This document shows positions 1 to 10,959 of a stretch of DNA of 64,000 bases, in pieces (position 1 is the stretch's first letter; every line of letters starts with the position of its first letter). The position numbers were made by a program, and so were the translations under genes. The notes beneath the pieces are model-generated. The model saw nothing but the letters and a program-made list of their open reading frames with translations. It was not told the DNA's origin and searched no databases. Location of the stretch: assembly GCA_029204225.1 (NCBI GenBank), contig CM055104.1, forward strand, positions 26,240,394 to 26,304,393. Reading direction: 5' to 3'. This DNA comes from Diphasiastrum complanatum (lineage: Eukaryota; Streptophyta; Lycopodiopsida; Lycopodiales; Lycopodiaceae).

Positions 1-1400
1 ACACCAGAATTCCATGGGACCCCCTCTGAGAGTGTCGAGGGACACATAGATGCCTTTTGGACAGCATGCTTCATAAGCCACATCATGGACCCACATCATG
101 AGATGATGTTTTTCGCAACTACCTTAACCGGAGCCGCCAGATGATGGTATCATAGTTTGCAACGAGGGATGATCCACACCATTGATGAATTCCATAGACT
201 CTTCCTGATCGAGCCCCCCACCATACGGCCGATGACTTACTGTCCACCCTAACCTCCCTACAACAAGGAGGAAATGAGAGTATTAGGCAGTATTGGCGCT
301 GATTGATAGAATTGGCACGACAAGTGGAACCCACTGTACAGCTGCCACCCTTGTTACTATTGACCTTCTTTCTGCGAGGGCTAAAAAATGACATACAGAT
401 GGTTGTACGTTAGAGTAACCCCCAGACATTAGTTGAGGCAGAAGACAAGGCGGTTGTGGTAGAAGATGCGCAGTTTGCGATTGCCCATGCATCCCACTTA
501 TCACAGGCAATGAACAGTTTAAATTTGAGACCCGAGACGTGGAGAGGGGGACTGATCACAACTATAGGAACCACCGATGTAGTAAATCCTTACAGGCTAT
601 TGAACCTCACCTAGGCCGGATGGCGTAGACACAAGATGTTAGACGGCATGATCGTGGAGTCCCAGAGACGATACCAGAGCGAGGGTATGAGATTGCCAGT
701 TCCAATATAGAATTGGGCGATATGCGAGCAATGCTAAAGGGGTACATGGACGTGATGAGTGAGAACATCCACACGTTAGCAGCCGATGTGAATTTTTTGA
801 AACGACAACAAAATATGATAGGTCACAGACACCATGTAGATGGTCCTAACCCATTAGTGTGCCGCCATTGTAAAGGAAATCACCTGGATCGAAATTGTGC
901 ATTTGGAGAATAGATGTTGGACTCGTAGAGAGGCTCTAAATACAGGCGATAGAATGCCAGGCCCCGTGAACCATAGGCTCCAAGACATAGCTGGACCATC
1001 GAGGGGTCCTCAATTTCTACAACATGGGCCCTAAATTGATCCACGGGACAAGGGGAAAGCATGCTTAGAGGATGATCGATCACCCATAAACTTAATTGAC
1101 TTAGAGACAATGGACCAGACCACAATGAGGAAGGAAATATTAGTAGTGACGAGAAGTAACCTCCGAAGTGAGACCCCCAAAACTACACCCCTACAGATAG
1201 ACAAACTAATAGCTAGTGACCAAGGGTTGATCAAGCCAGGGATAGAAGCTGCAGCACCTAGGGTACGGGGGGAGGTGAACACCTTAGAAGGGAGACGACA
1301 CCCCAGAACCTTAGGACCAAGAAAGACTAGGAAAGGAAAAATTGGGATAGGGGCAAAGAGAGCAAGGGATACAAAACGCAAAATTCGTAGAAATTTTGAT
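1..1400 (+). pseudogene. Ty3/gypsy gag remnant (capsid region, zinc knuckle, basic linker)
   Basis: Frame 1 from base 1 reads a retrotransposon capsid segment (E-G-H-I-D-A-F-W, then T-L-T-G-A-A-R followed at once by a TGA stop, then a stretch ending F-H-R-L-F-L-I-E). This matches the usual gypsy gag order in which G-A-A-R-x-W precedes the conserved helix. A CX2CX3HX4C zinc knuckle (C-R-H-C-K-G-N-H-L-D-R-N-C) lies at 860-898. A Lys/Arg-rich linker at 1110-1400 resembles the gag-protease linker of plant gypsy elements. Stops and frame changes make it non-functional. It enters the window already truncated on the left and is lost near 1400, just before the inverted arm at 1514. It differs in sequence from the gypsy family at 9.6-14.8 kb. 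Confidence 0.75.
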
Positions 1401-1513
1401 GTGAGCTTGAGAAAACTAATATTTGGCCTCAAACTAAAATTCAACTTATTATCAAATGGTGATGACAATTTCCTGTTCCTTTGTGAAAGTACTGTACTTT
1501 TAAACCACAATTG

Positions 1514-1649
1514 GATGCTTTCTTAACAATCTAATGCAAAAACTAGACAAAAAATTGATCTAGAATGGCAATTTTACATTCAACATGTAAGAACAATAAA
1601 AAAGCATTGTCCATTGATGAAATGTCAGTCCACACGTGTGAACCACAGC
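1514..1649. repeat. Left inverted arm flanking copia-1
   Basis: This 136-bp stretch is the reverse complement, with few mismatches, of 5375-5514. Shared blocks include the segment around AACTAGACA, the run around GAACAATAAAAAAGCATTG and the end GTGAACCACAGC. The two arms enclose the decayed copia element. Weaker similarity continues outward for about 25 bp. The origin of the arm sequence is not recognised. Confidence 0.85.
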
Positions 1650-1669
1650 CTGATGAGCCTAGTTATAGT

Positions 1670-3589
1670 CAAATATATCAAGGACCTCCTATAAGCCTTC
1701 TATATAGAGTGATGTCCTCAAAGAATGCTTCATCGCCATCAATAGATGCTTTTACATGTTGCTCCATTGGAGTCTCAATGCCTTTACAATTCTTCATTCC
1801 AAATCTATGTAGGATGGATGTAGCAAACTTAGATTGACAAATGAAGCTAAAATCCAATCCTCTTATGACTTCTATTCCTAGAATGAAGTTCAATAGGTCG
1901 AGATCTACCATTTTAAACTCTCTTATTCCATCTAGATGATTCCCACTCAAAATAATGTCATCAACATACAATACAAGGATAATGATCTTTCCATCATGAA
2001 ATATTATGTACAATGATCAATTTTATTGTAACTAGATTAGCCACAGATGCAAAAGTCTCATCATAATCAATTACCTTGGCCTGCAAGAAACCTTTTGCTA
2101 CAAGCCTAGCTTTATACTTATTTAGTGATCCATCTTGATTATACTCCAATCTATACACGCATGTCCTTCATAAAAACTAACATCCCTACTCACTATGACT
2201 TTTTTAGTGATGGGATTTAAGATTCTATATTCTTTGCTATTCTCACTATATCCCACAAAGATGCCTTTGATGGAAGTTGAATCGTCCTTCTTCCTTCTAT
2301 CCAAGGATTGGTGTACATAGCAAGTGGATCCAAATATCTTTAGATTCTTGAGATTTGGCTTTTCTCCAAATAGAGCTTCATATGGTGTGATTCCTCCAAT
2401 GGCTTGGTTGGGAAATCTATTGCATAAGAAGTTAGCACATGTGATTGCCTCACCCCAAAATGGTTTTGGTAGAGAAGCATCTAGCTTTAAGGCTTTAGCA
2501 CACTTACAAAGAGATCTATTTTTTCTCTCGGCCACTCCATTTTGTTAGGGGGTATATGGACATGATAACTCCCTCATGCAGAACTACAAAACTCTATCAA
2601 CTTTTTGGAGATATATTCTCCTCCATTATCACTTCTTAATACCTTGATCTTGGTACTAAGTTGACTTTCTACTAGAGCTTTGAACTTTACAAATGAATCA
2701 AACACCAAAGATTTACAAGATAAGAGGTAAATCCAACCATAGAATGATCATCAATGAAGGTTACCTAATAGTTAGCACCAACATTAGATGTTTGAGAGAA
2801 ACTATTTACATCCGAATGTATGATTTCAAGAGGAGTGTTAGATCTTGATGTAGATCTTGAAAAGGGTAGGTTATGAGCCTTTGAGAGTCTACAAGCCTCA
2901 CAATGCTTTCCACATTTTGACAAGCTCTCGGAGAGGCCGAGTGCAAGCTCCTCTGCACACATGGATTCCATAGCTTTGAAGTTGGGGTGGCCCAACCTTT
3001 GTGCCATAGCTCCACACTTGAGATATCTACCTTTTTCATGTTCACACTCTCCATTGAAACATTAGCATATAATTTAAACAATCTACCTTGTTTAAATACT
3101 TTTCTATGCATTCATCATTCTTAAGGATGGAACAAACTCCATGCTTAAACTGTGCATCTAGGCCATTATCCATTAATTGGCCAACACTTAATAAAGTTTT
3201 GGTTAACTTAGGTACAAAAAGGACATTCTGAAGATTCATCCTTTTGGATGATCCTATGTACAATGGAATAGTTCCAATACCACTTATTCCACACTCTTGA
3301 TCACTAGTTGTAAAGATAGAATTTTTTACATCATTATAAGAGAGTAAAGTAAAGAAATAGTACTTTTGGAAAGTCATGTGGGAGCTAGCCCCACTATAAA
3401 TCCACCAAGAATCACTTGTGTCGCACTTGGATGATGGTGACGTGTTGGATACCATGAAGGATGATTCTTCTTCATCCTCCTGATCTTGATGTGCAATGAT
3501 TGCTTTGTTTATTCTCTTGTGTCTTCTTCTTCTTGAGACAATCCTGATACAAAATGCCCTTTCTTGCCACGGAAAAAACATTTGAACTT
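1670..3589 (-). pseudogene. copia-1 pol: protease, integrase and RT, 3'-truncated
   Basis: Read on the minus strand, this is a Ty1/copia polyprotein in pieces. The protease motif is W-W-I-Y-S-G-A-S-S-H-M at about 3390, with Tyr where the catalytic Asp of D-S-G-A is expected. The GAG-pre-integrase and zinc-binding part (R-L-G-H-P-N, then C-E-A-C-R-L-S-K) lies at 2765-3007. The integrase core at 2536-2765 is full of stops. The integrase end, with A-E-R-K-N-R (catalytic Glu kept), F-W-G-E-A and F-G-S-T-C-Y-V-H, lies at 2122-2535. The RT end with an intact L-Y-V-D-D-I-I-L motif is at 1678-2013. The RT fingers between 2120 and 2013 are largely deleted, and the RNase H end is missing at the left junction. 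The frame changes many times, so this is a dead copy. Confidence 0.9.
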
Positions 3590-4310
3590 TGATTTGTCCT
3601 TCTTGCCTTTTGAGCTTAATGCTTCATCCTCTTATTTGGCCTCCTTTCGATGTTTCTTCTTAGCTCCATTGCTCTTCTTTTTTCCCTTGAATGAGAAATT
3701 GGCTTTCTCATCTCCATCCTGCAAAGACAATACATTCATTTCTATTTTGGTATGGAGCATCCTACACTCTTCAGCCAGTAATACAGTATGAAGTTTTTCA
3801 ATAGTTGGCAAGGTGTCTTGGATGGCAAAACTTTGGTCGAAGTTTGAGAAATCATCTCCTAGACCATTAAGGACTATTTGTACAAGCTCACTATCTTTAA
3901 TCTTCTCACTAGTAGTGGCTAACTCTTTGTTGAGAGATTTAATTCTTAGCACATAGTCTTGTGCATTTTTCTCACTTCTTTGCATGATTTGCAAGATTTG
4001 ATTTCTAATCATGAGGGCTCTAGAAGTGTTATTGGGTTCATAGATTGTTTTCAAAGAATCCCAAGCCTCTTTAGAACTAGTACAAGAAGATACTTCTCTC
4101 AAAAGGTCATCACAAAAATTCATCTTTATACAATGAAGTGTTAGTCTAGGTTTTTTCTTGTATCTAATCAACTCTTGTGCACCAAGAGGTTCATCTTCTT
4201 TTTCAATCAAGAATCCATAAAGGTCTTGGAGCACCATTAGTGACTCCATACTAACCTTCTAGAATTTAGTCTTTCACTAGCTTCTAGAAGGAAATCCCCA
4301 ATTGATCCCA
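3590..4310 (-). pseudogene. copia-1 gag (UBN2-type) with degraded zinc knuckle
   Basis: The gag start is placed at the ATG ending at 4310 (M-G-S-I-G-D-F-L-L-E), because copia-2 begins in the same way at 51890. A stop follows after about 25 codons and the frame changes. An open stretch of about 205 codons (4249-3632) then carries the UBN2-type capsid signature, including the blocks S-S-K-E-A-W-D-S-L, R-I-K-S-L-N-K-E-L and L-N-G-L-G-D-D-F. It ends in a Lys-rich tail. The zinc knuckle near 3590 reads C-F-F-R-G-K-K-G-H-F, with Arg replacing the second Cys. Gag would form the retrotransposon particle; this copy cannot. Confidence 0.88.
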
Positions 4311-4639
4311 TTTTACTAGTGAATTCTACAAACAAAAATTGGTTTGATTGATTCTAGAAACTCACAAAGGTCTCTTTTGTAGTGATTCACTCAAATTTGG
4401 TTTCTACACCACCAAATGGACTTATAACCACAGTTCTAGCAATCCTTTACAAAGATGAAATGAAGATTAGATGATTTACAATCCACCTACAAGCCAATTT
4501 TAACTATTTTTGGACAATATAATGACTAAATCTCACTCACACTTCTTGATGGACTTCCAAGACCTGTAAAACACATATAGAGAACTTGTTTTCAGCCTAG
4601 ATTAATTAGATCTCATGACACTAAGTCAAATCTAATCAA
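4311..4639 (-). other. copia-1 untranslated leader between LTR and gag
   Basis: This non-coding stretch separates the LTR end from the gag start. The primer-binding site expected directly after the LTR (seen in copia-2) is not recognisable here: the sequence reads TTGATTAGATTTGAC on the minus strand. I see nothing else in it. Confidence 0.5.
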
Positions 4640-5325
4640 TGATAAAATTTTAGCAAGCTCACACATGTGGGGAATGATCCTCAAGTGTGAATGATCTTGT
4701 TAAGCTTTGTGTTTAGCACATAAATTGATTCGAGATTGAATGCCAAGATCTAGTACAAGATTTTATGACTAAATCACAATCTAGCATGCTAAGAATCAGA
4801 GAATGATTGCTTTGAAAAATAAAAGAGAAGAAGTACAAGAATTTAATGCATTAGCATAAGTCTCTACTCGAGTTAGAGAGAGAAAGAGAGAGCAAAATTC
4901 AAGCAAACAATAGTGCAGTTCCAAATTGACATGGAATAGCTTCAAAGCTTGGTTCTTCATAAAAAATTATGAGAGAGTATACACATAGTTATGGAGTTTG
5001 GAGTAGCTTGAGGTAGAATCATCTCTTTCCAACTTCTATCCACATCTAAAAGTGAGAACTAGAGAACTAGTGACATTTGTCACTTTACATGCATGCATTT
5101 CTACCTACTTTTACCAAGTGTCAAATTTACAACTAGAATTGTACAAATCATCATGCATATGTCCAATTCACTTTGTGCATGCCTTGCATGTCACTATGGA
5201 ACACTTACAACCATTGCATGTGATGTGCCACGAGTTTCTACAGGCCTATTATTGACATTTCTATGTCTACATTCTATATGCAAGGTATATTACCAACTAG
5301 ACTTTGAGTGTTTATGATCTAAATG
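4640..5325 (-). repeat. copia-1 5' LTR
   Basis: The 3' end of the LTR (minus strand) is set at 4640, because the same terminal sequence ending T-T-T-T-A-T-C-A is followed by a primer-binding site in copia-2 at 52683. About 200 bp (4640-4840) match 52683-52863 closely, including the CACACATGTGGGGAATGATC block. A pyrimidine-rich stretch (minus strand) lies near 4880-4900. The start near 5325 is a guess from a TGGTTGC sequence. The other LTR of the element is absent. Confidence 0.7.
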
Positions 5326-5374
5326 CAACCAAAGTGATATTGACCTCATTCTCTGTCTTCAGGCCGTATAGCAA

Positions 5375-5514
5375 GCTGTGGTTCACACATGTGGACTCAT
5401 ATTTCATCAATGATCAATGCTTTTTTATTGTTCTTACTTGTTGAAAATGTAAAATTGCCATTCTAGATCAATTTTTTGTGTCTAGTTTTTGCAGTAGATT
5501 GTTAAGCAAGCATC
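5375..5514. repeat. Right inverted arm flanking copia-1
   Basis: Reverse-complement partner of 1514-1649. It lies just outside the copia-1 LTR and about 60 bp from the truncated L-family LTR at 5576. Confidence 0.85.
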
Positions 5515-5575
5515 GAATCACTCTTGTGGATCTTGTGTAGATCCATTTATGGTCCAAAAGTACATCAAAATTGGA

Positions 5576-5784
5576 GGGAAACCCAACTTTATTCACTAAC
5601 TTGACATTTAGGCCCTGCGACATTTAAAGTCCCGCAAGAAGGGCTAAAGTCCTTTATTAACTTTTAACTAATCAATCAAATAACTATGTGATCATCGGGT
5701 TAGACTTACACACGCAGGGTGCCAAATCCCTCTCACTTATTAACTAGGGTTAGGGTTGATTTGGGATCCGCAAACCCTCCAACA
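5576..5784 (-). repeat. L-family LTR, 5' part only (3' LTR of gypsy a)
   Basis: On the minus strand an LTR begins with TGTTGGAGGG at 5784, immediately downstream of a polypurine tract. About 205 bp match the plus-strand LTR starting at 27517 with about 95% identity by eye. Similarity stops near 5576 at the shared CCCTCCAATTTTGATG, so the LTR is truncated there and joined to unrelated DNA. A third, more diverged copy lies at 36290-36660. Confidence 0.85.
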
Positions 5785-5797
5785 GTATCCCCCACCA
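5785..5797 (-). promoter_or_regulatory. Polypurine tract before 3' LTR of gypsy a
   Basis: The minus strand reads GGTGGGGGATAC directly before the LTR start TGTTGG. This is the expected position of the plus-strand priming site of an LTR retrotransposon, and it shows that the ORFX upstream belongs to the same element as this LTR. Confidence 0.75.
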
Positions 5798-5834
5798 AAA
5801 CTGGTGGCGGTCCCATGACACCTGCAATATGCAG

Positions 5835-8072
5835 TTATTGGGGTATTTTATTGGCTTCGCGTCGAATCTTAATTAAATGATACTGCACCTTCTCCATAAA
5901 GTCAAGACATGCAGTATTGAAATCCAAATTGTGTGGCAGGAAACAACTGTGGGCTCCGACAATCCATTTGGAAGTTGTCCATGAGGTGAAGCGGGATTCC
6001 CAAGAGCCTCCCATCATAGCCGCACGAAAATAGAGACGAGCAATCGACAGCTGACCTTTGATTTGCTCTAAGGCCATCGGCTTATTCGGATCGAATGCTA
6101 GGGGAGGAAGGCAATCGTCCCATTTGGTTGCCACTGATGCCAACAGAGTTAGATCTTTAGCAAACATTGCCAATTGTCGAACCGTTGGATCCGGAGAGTG
6201 GACATACTTTCTCTGATATGCTTGTAAAGCACAGTGGAAGTCCACTGAAATGGTCCAGCTGTAAGGCTGATGGATGATTGGCCAATTGGGCATATGAATG
6301 GTGATTTTGTCCATAGCCAACCCCAAATCTTTTCATTTATTTCTTCGCGGCATTGGCACGTAATAGGGATCTACCCGCAACTGGCGAGGGCTGGCGACGT
6401 AACTGCTAATTGATTCCGGAGTTTTCTCAAAAATCATGATTCTCCATGTCGGCTGCTCTCTCATTGCAGGTATTTTGTCCAACTCTTTGCCGATCTCGAT
6501 CTCGGAGGTCTTAAATTTTAGAACCCATCCACCACGCGAGGACTCATGCGGATGTTGCTTTAAGAAGGTCTAGATCTGGTCCTCGACGCTGATGGGCCTT
6601 CTGAATAGAGGTCTTGTCATTGATGAGGATGGACCCGCTTGTACTGCCGGTATGGTTGGCAGTTGATCTGCTATATCTGGAGCTTCCCCCTAGTCCATGC
6701 TCGAATCAATCCCTGTATCCATTGGTATAGCTTCTTGGCGCGAAGGGGAGAATTGCAGCATGACGGGGACGGGGATTTGTGGTCCGGCTTCCAACACTTG
6801 AGCGGTTGCTTTTTCATAGGCGGTGATGGTCTCTTTTGCCTTTGCCAACTCGGTTGAAGCTGCTCCTTTGAACCTATCAAAGCGGCCTTGGAATCCCTGA
6901 AGGGCCACTTTGTATGTCTCCACTTTTTTGAATAGATAGGCAATCTCCGTCGGTGTGACCGGATGATCGGGTATTTGCGTTTGTAGATAGGCATCACGCT
7001 CAAGGGTGGTCGCATCCAATTCACCTTGAAGCTGTGTGCGATCTTGTTCGGCCATCTGTAATTGCCCCTTTAGCAGCTGCACCTGTTGCTTGGCATCTTG
7101 CACTGCTTTATCTACCTGATCTTGCGCGATTGTCAAGGCATTTTGTAGGGAGCTGATGTAGGTTTCCAAGCGATCATCTTGTTGCTGGGCCAACTTCTAT
7201 TTGCTTTCAGCCTTATCTTCATGTTGTTTGGCTATCGTTAACTCTCGATCCAACTGGACAATTTTTTGGTTGATCAGAGTGTTTTCGGATCCTAGATCAG
7301 AGATCCTCTGCTCCATTTTCTTCTTCTTATCCAGCATAGACTGGATCACTTGTCCAAGGCTTGAAACCAACCCTAGAGCATCACCAGAATCGACGGTCGT
7401 GGCAGCGACAACAGGAGGAGGACCTGATGGTACTGTCCTTGGTTGGCATGGAATAGGTGCCACGATCTCTTCTTCTTCAAAAATATCCTCCTCTTCAAAC
7501 CCTCCAGGCACTGTGGCGTCAAAGTATTTTGGTGATTTTACAGCTGTGTCGACCCAAAGTGTGGTTGGGCTACCTTGTGTGTGAGGTTGTTGTCTGGCAT
7601 CTTCGACACCAACAGTAGATTCATGGATATGTCTGAATCCTCTTCCAGGGGATTGGAGCTCAAAGGGCGCTAGGCTCTGGAGCATTTCAAGGATTTCGGT
7701 GGCCCCAAGGGGGTCGAAATCATCGAACATATCCATAAAGAACTATGTGTTGGGTGAGGTGGCTTCGGTGTGCAGGGGTGAGGTGGCCTGGGCAACTGTG
7801 ATGGGAATGGTAGGCCCAATGGTCATAGACTCTCCTTGTATGGGAACAGAGGCGAGGGAAGCATCAGAGGCTAGGGGGATGGGAAGTTCAGTGCGAATAG
7901 CAGTAGGGGGTGAAAGCGTAGCTGACGAGGTATGCCTAGTGCGACGTCGTGACGCGGAAGGCGAGTCAGGAATTATGATCTCGCTGCGTGGACGACGACA
8001 ACTATGAGAGCTTGAGGCCTGATGGGATGATTTTGTCGGTGCTTCTTCGTAGACCGAAAGCACAGAATCCAA
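5835..8072 (-). pseudogene. ORFX of gypsy a, main part (coiled coil plus C-terminal domain)
   Basis: The pieces at 8072-7743, 7736-7197, 7193-6690 and 6326-5835 are all in one minus-strand frame. They read as a single protein of about 745 codons interrupted by five in-frame stops (near 7742, 7196, 6689, 6571 and 6332). The first four are TAG. The order is: a Ser/Pro-rich N-part; an acidic block (E-E-E-D-I-F-E-E-E-E); a long Gln/Lys-rich coiled coil (about 7400-6770); and a C-terminal part rich in Trp and aromatic residues, with W-P-I-I-H-Q-P-Y-S-W and R-L-Y-F-R-A-A-M-M-G-G-S-W-E-S-R. It ends 38 bp before the polypurine tract. I know no family for it. Its place between pol and the 3' LTR is that of env-like or accessory ORFs, but I see no signal peptide or membrane segment. 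Confidence 0.7.
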
Positions 8073-8167
8073 GTGGAAGCCATGGATTCTGTTTTCTAAG
8101 TGAGAAGCGGCTAAGAGGACAATAAAGAGCCAGCAGTGAACTGCTGCTTAGTATTGGCCTTAATAGC

Positions 8168-8770
8168 TCATTTGAACTCACCAGAAACAGCCTTGGACCA
8201 ATTATATGGTTCAAGAGGGGCTTTGGCCAATTTAGTGTGAGATTCCACTATCCTGTGAAGGATTTGAGATGTGATGCAGTCTTTCCTGAGGTTGCCAACC
8301 ATCAGAAAATTATTCAATAGTTGGGCAGCTGCGTGGATGGAAGGCTCAGTGATGGCTTCCAAAAGGTAGCCATCATTGGTCCAGTGCAGATCGTTGGTGA
8401 GGTCAATAAATGGCTTGATGACATGTTTGACGTGCTTGTGATTGGGTGAGGCCTGCGTACCAGATGATATTCCTATAGCTGCAAGTGCGGCCTTAGTGAC
8501 GCGTACTTTGTGTATGGCTCCCTGGAATGTGATATAGAATTTGGATTTCTCTTCCTTCCACGTACTGAAGGCAAGAGTGATGAAATCCATATTGATACGG
8601 CCCGAAAAGGCTCTCTCATGAATACCCATTGTAGTGAGTAGAGGCTCCGCAAGGGTCATCCACTGAGTGACCATGCTTGTGCTAGGAAGAATCATGATGT
8701 CCGTTGCAGATGGGACATCATGATGGATAGTATAGCGCGAAGACGACTGGGAAGTATCGGTAGAAGACAT
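8168..8770 (-). pseudogene. ORFX of gypsy a, N-terminal part (shifted frame)
   Basis: This open stretch on the minus strand continues, after a frame change near 8100-8170, into the 8072-5835 frame. The start chosen is the ATG ending at 8770 (M-S-S-T-D-T-S-Q-S-S-S); an in-frame ATG at 8848 would only add a hydrophobic leader that looks like translated 5' UTR. A region around F-Y-I-T-F-Q-G-A-I-H-K-V and A-A-L-A-A-I-G-I-S resembles, loosely, the N-part of the ORFX at 56.96-57.33 kb. No catalytic motif is visible. Function unknown. Confidence 0.55.
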
Positions 8771-8849
8771 GATGATCAGAAAGGAATCATAAACGTGTGA
8801 AAGTGTATCAAAAGACAATGTAGAAAATTTGGAAGGCTTTGGTCGCAAG

Positions 8850-9560
8850 AAAAACTCGCAAGAGCTTCGCTAGCACAAGTGAGGAATGAATCGAATTCAG
8901 CCAACTTATAGGTGAATTTGGTGGGTCCATTACACTGAATAGTAGTTTGGCTAATCAGTTCTGAACAAAAATTTGCAGGCATGTGCAGTATTGTAAAAAT
9001 AGGCTATAAAAATCTCGGCGAAGGTTTCTAGGGATCTGAACCTATCAGACGAACATTTTCCAGGGCTGGCGAAGGATGAACCTTCGCCCAGGAGGGTCTT
9101 CGCCCAGGTACTGTCATAAATGCATTTTTTCACAATCTGAACCTATGGAAGATCATCTAGCAGGTCGATGAAGGTTCATAATGAGGTTATGATTCTCGGC
9201 AAAGGTTCTTAAAATGGCATATCGCTGAACATTCGCCTGACTCAAAAATTGAATTTTATCTTGTCAGGAACTTTCGGCCACCTCAATTTAGATATATCAA
9301 GGGTGGATGTACAGTTTGAGAGCTCAGCAAAGGTTTCTGATACTGTATTGGCCAAATTTGCCCCAATCAGTAATTTTCTACGTCATTTTTCATAAAAAAA
9401 ATTACTGTGCTTCCTTTTTCTTATGCTGATGACTTCTTGACTTTTGCTCATCAGTCTTTTTCTTATTTATTTTTTATTTTTATTTTCTAACTGTATTTTT
9501 CCAAAAAAGTCAGCAAATTAAATACTGAAAACAAGAAATTAAAAACCAAATAAAATTAAA
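8850..9560 (-). repeat. Spacer of gypsy a with degenerate GCGAAGG-type repeats
   Basis: This non-coding stretch lies between the pol end and ORFX. It contains many imperfect copies of a short word such as GGCGAAGGTT or its complement AACCTTCGCC (for example 9019-9110 and 9160-9205). The same word recurs at 15095-15210, upstream of the gag of this element. It could be a 5' UTR for ORFX, or part of an LTR if the ORFX belongs to a different element. The part at 9360-9560 is A/T-rich. Confidence 0.5.
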
Positions 9561-9589
9561 AAATATATTGAGATTAGGCTTGTTGAACT

Positions 9590-10720
9590 GGCGGAGCAGG
9601 CTGCCAAAACTTGCGTTATCGGCTGCCATTTACCGGAGTATCAAATCGTTTTCCATCCAAGTGCTCAAGAATTACTGCGCCATAGTTCAGGATTTTCTTC
9701 ACTTTATACGGGCCTTCCCCGGTAAACTTCAACTTACCCTTGATCAACTTGGTTTACATCAATGCAAGATTTCCTACTTTCAGATCTTTTTTGTGAATCG
9801 ACGATCGTGCCATGCCTTGCGGCGGGCTTTCTCTGCTGCTAAGGTATGAACTGCCATCAATCGGGTTTCACATAATTTGTGCAACGCTTCATGACCTTAT
9901 GAATTTTCTGTGTCCTTATGAAGCATAGGCCACCAACAACCGGATTGCAAAAGTTTGCGAACAGTAATATCTATAGAGAAGTGTCCTCCACCCATGCCAT
10001 CATGTGAAAACATGATTAAATATGGTACCTCATGTGGTAAAACACATCTTCGTAAAATATTATCTGATCCATGACGGTACAATTGTTCTGCAATTAATTG
10101 ATAAAGTTGAGCCTTATGAATCAATTGTCTCTTTTGTACTTTTGTCAAGGAGTCATTCGGTTGTCCTAGCATCAGGTACTCAACAATATCTACCGCCCAC
10201 TCAAGTATTGCTTCAACATAGAACAACGCAGCATCTGACAGTTCATCATCCACTTCAGTATTAATTGGTGCGGATTCAATTTGCAAAACGTGATTAGCTA
10301 GATAATGTTGCTTTCCCTTTCTAACCACAATTTGAAAGTCAAATGCAGTCAATAATAATAACTATCTTGCAATACGTCCAGTATTACACGTCTTGTTTAC
10401 CAAGTAAAGTAACGGTTGATGATTCGTATAAAATGCAATGCGTTTCCATGAGGTAGTGACAAAATTTCTGAACAAAAAAAATCATGGCTAACGCTTCACG
10501 TTTTGTTGTTGAATAATTCTTCTCTAGATCTGTAAGTTGTCTGCTTGCAAATCATATGGGATAATCCTTCTTATAGTCACCTGGTTGCGTCAAAACTGAT
10601 CCAATGGCGTATTTTGAGGCATCCGTATGAACATGAAACTCTAATGTCCAATCTGGAAAACGCAGTATTGGTGCTGAAGTTAATGCTTTTTTAAACTTTT
10701 CAAAGGCTTCTAACGCCTCT
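9590..10720 (-). pseudogene. gypsy a RNase H, zinc-binding domain and integrase C-end; integrase core deleted
   Basis: On the minus strand, RNase H reads F-H-V-H-T-D-A-S-K-Y-A-I-G near 10640. It is followed by Y-S-T-T-K-R-E-A-L-A-M and then a connection segment. The integrase zinc-binding part (H-D-G-M-G-G-G-H-F-S, W-W-P-M-L-H-K-D) ends near 9900. The next codons (A-W-H-D-R-R-F, then G-E-G-P-Y-K-V-K-K-I, T-P-V-N-G) are already the C-terminal domain at 9850-9600. The DDE core of about 200 residues is therefore missing. Stops are present. The element could not integrate itself. Confidence 0.88.
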
Positions 10721-10959
10721 ACTGTCCAAATAGGAACAATAGTTAGTTTGTATATAGGTCATGCTAAATCCGCAAAGAAGATAATAAAAATTTGATAGTA
10801 GTTCGCATGACTCATAAACACATAAACTCCTCGAATTGTTGCTGGCGGTGGCAATTCCACAATAACTTTGATCTTAGAATAATCGGTGGCAATACCGTGT
10901 CTTGATATCACATGTCCAAGCACAACTCCGTGCGAAACCCATATCTGGTATTTTTTTGG

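Noticed and set aside
9568-9849. Plus-strand ORF of 93 codons
   Set aside because: Shadow of the minus-strand integrase C-terminal region, which shows the recognised motifs.
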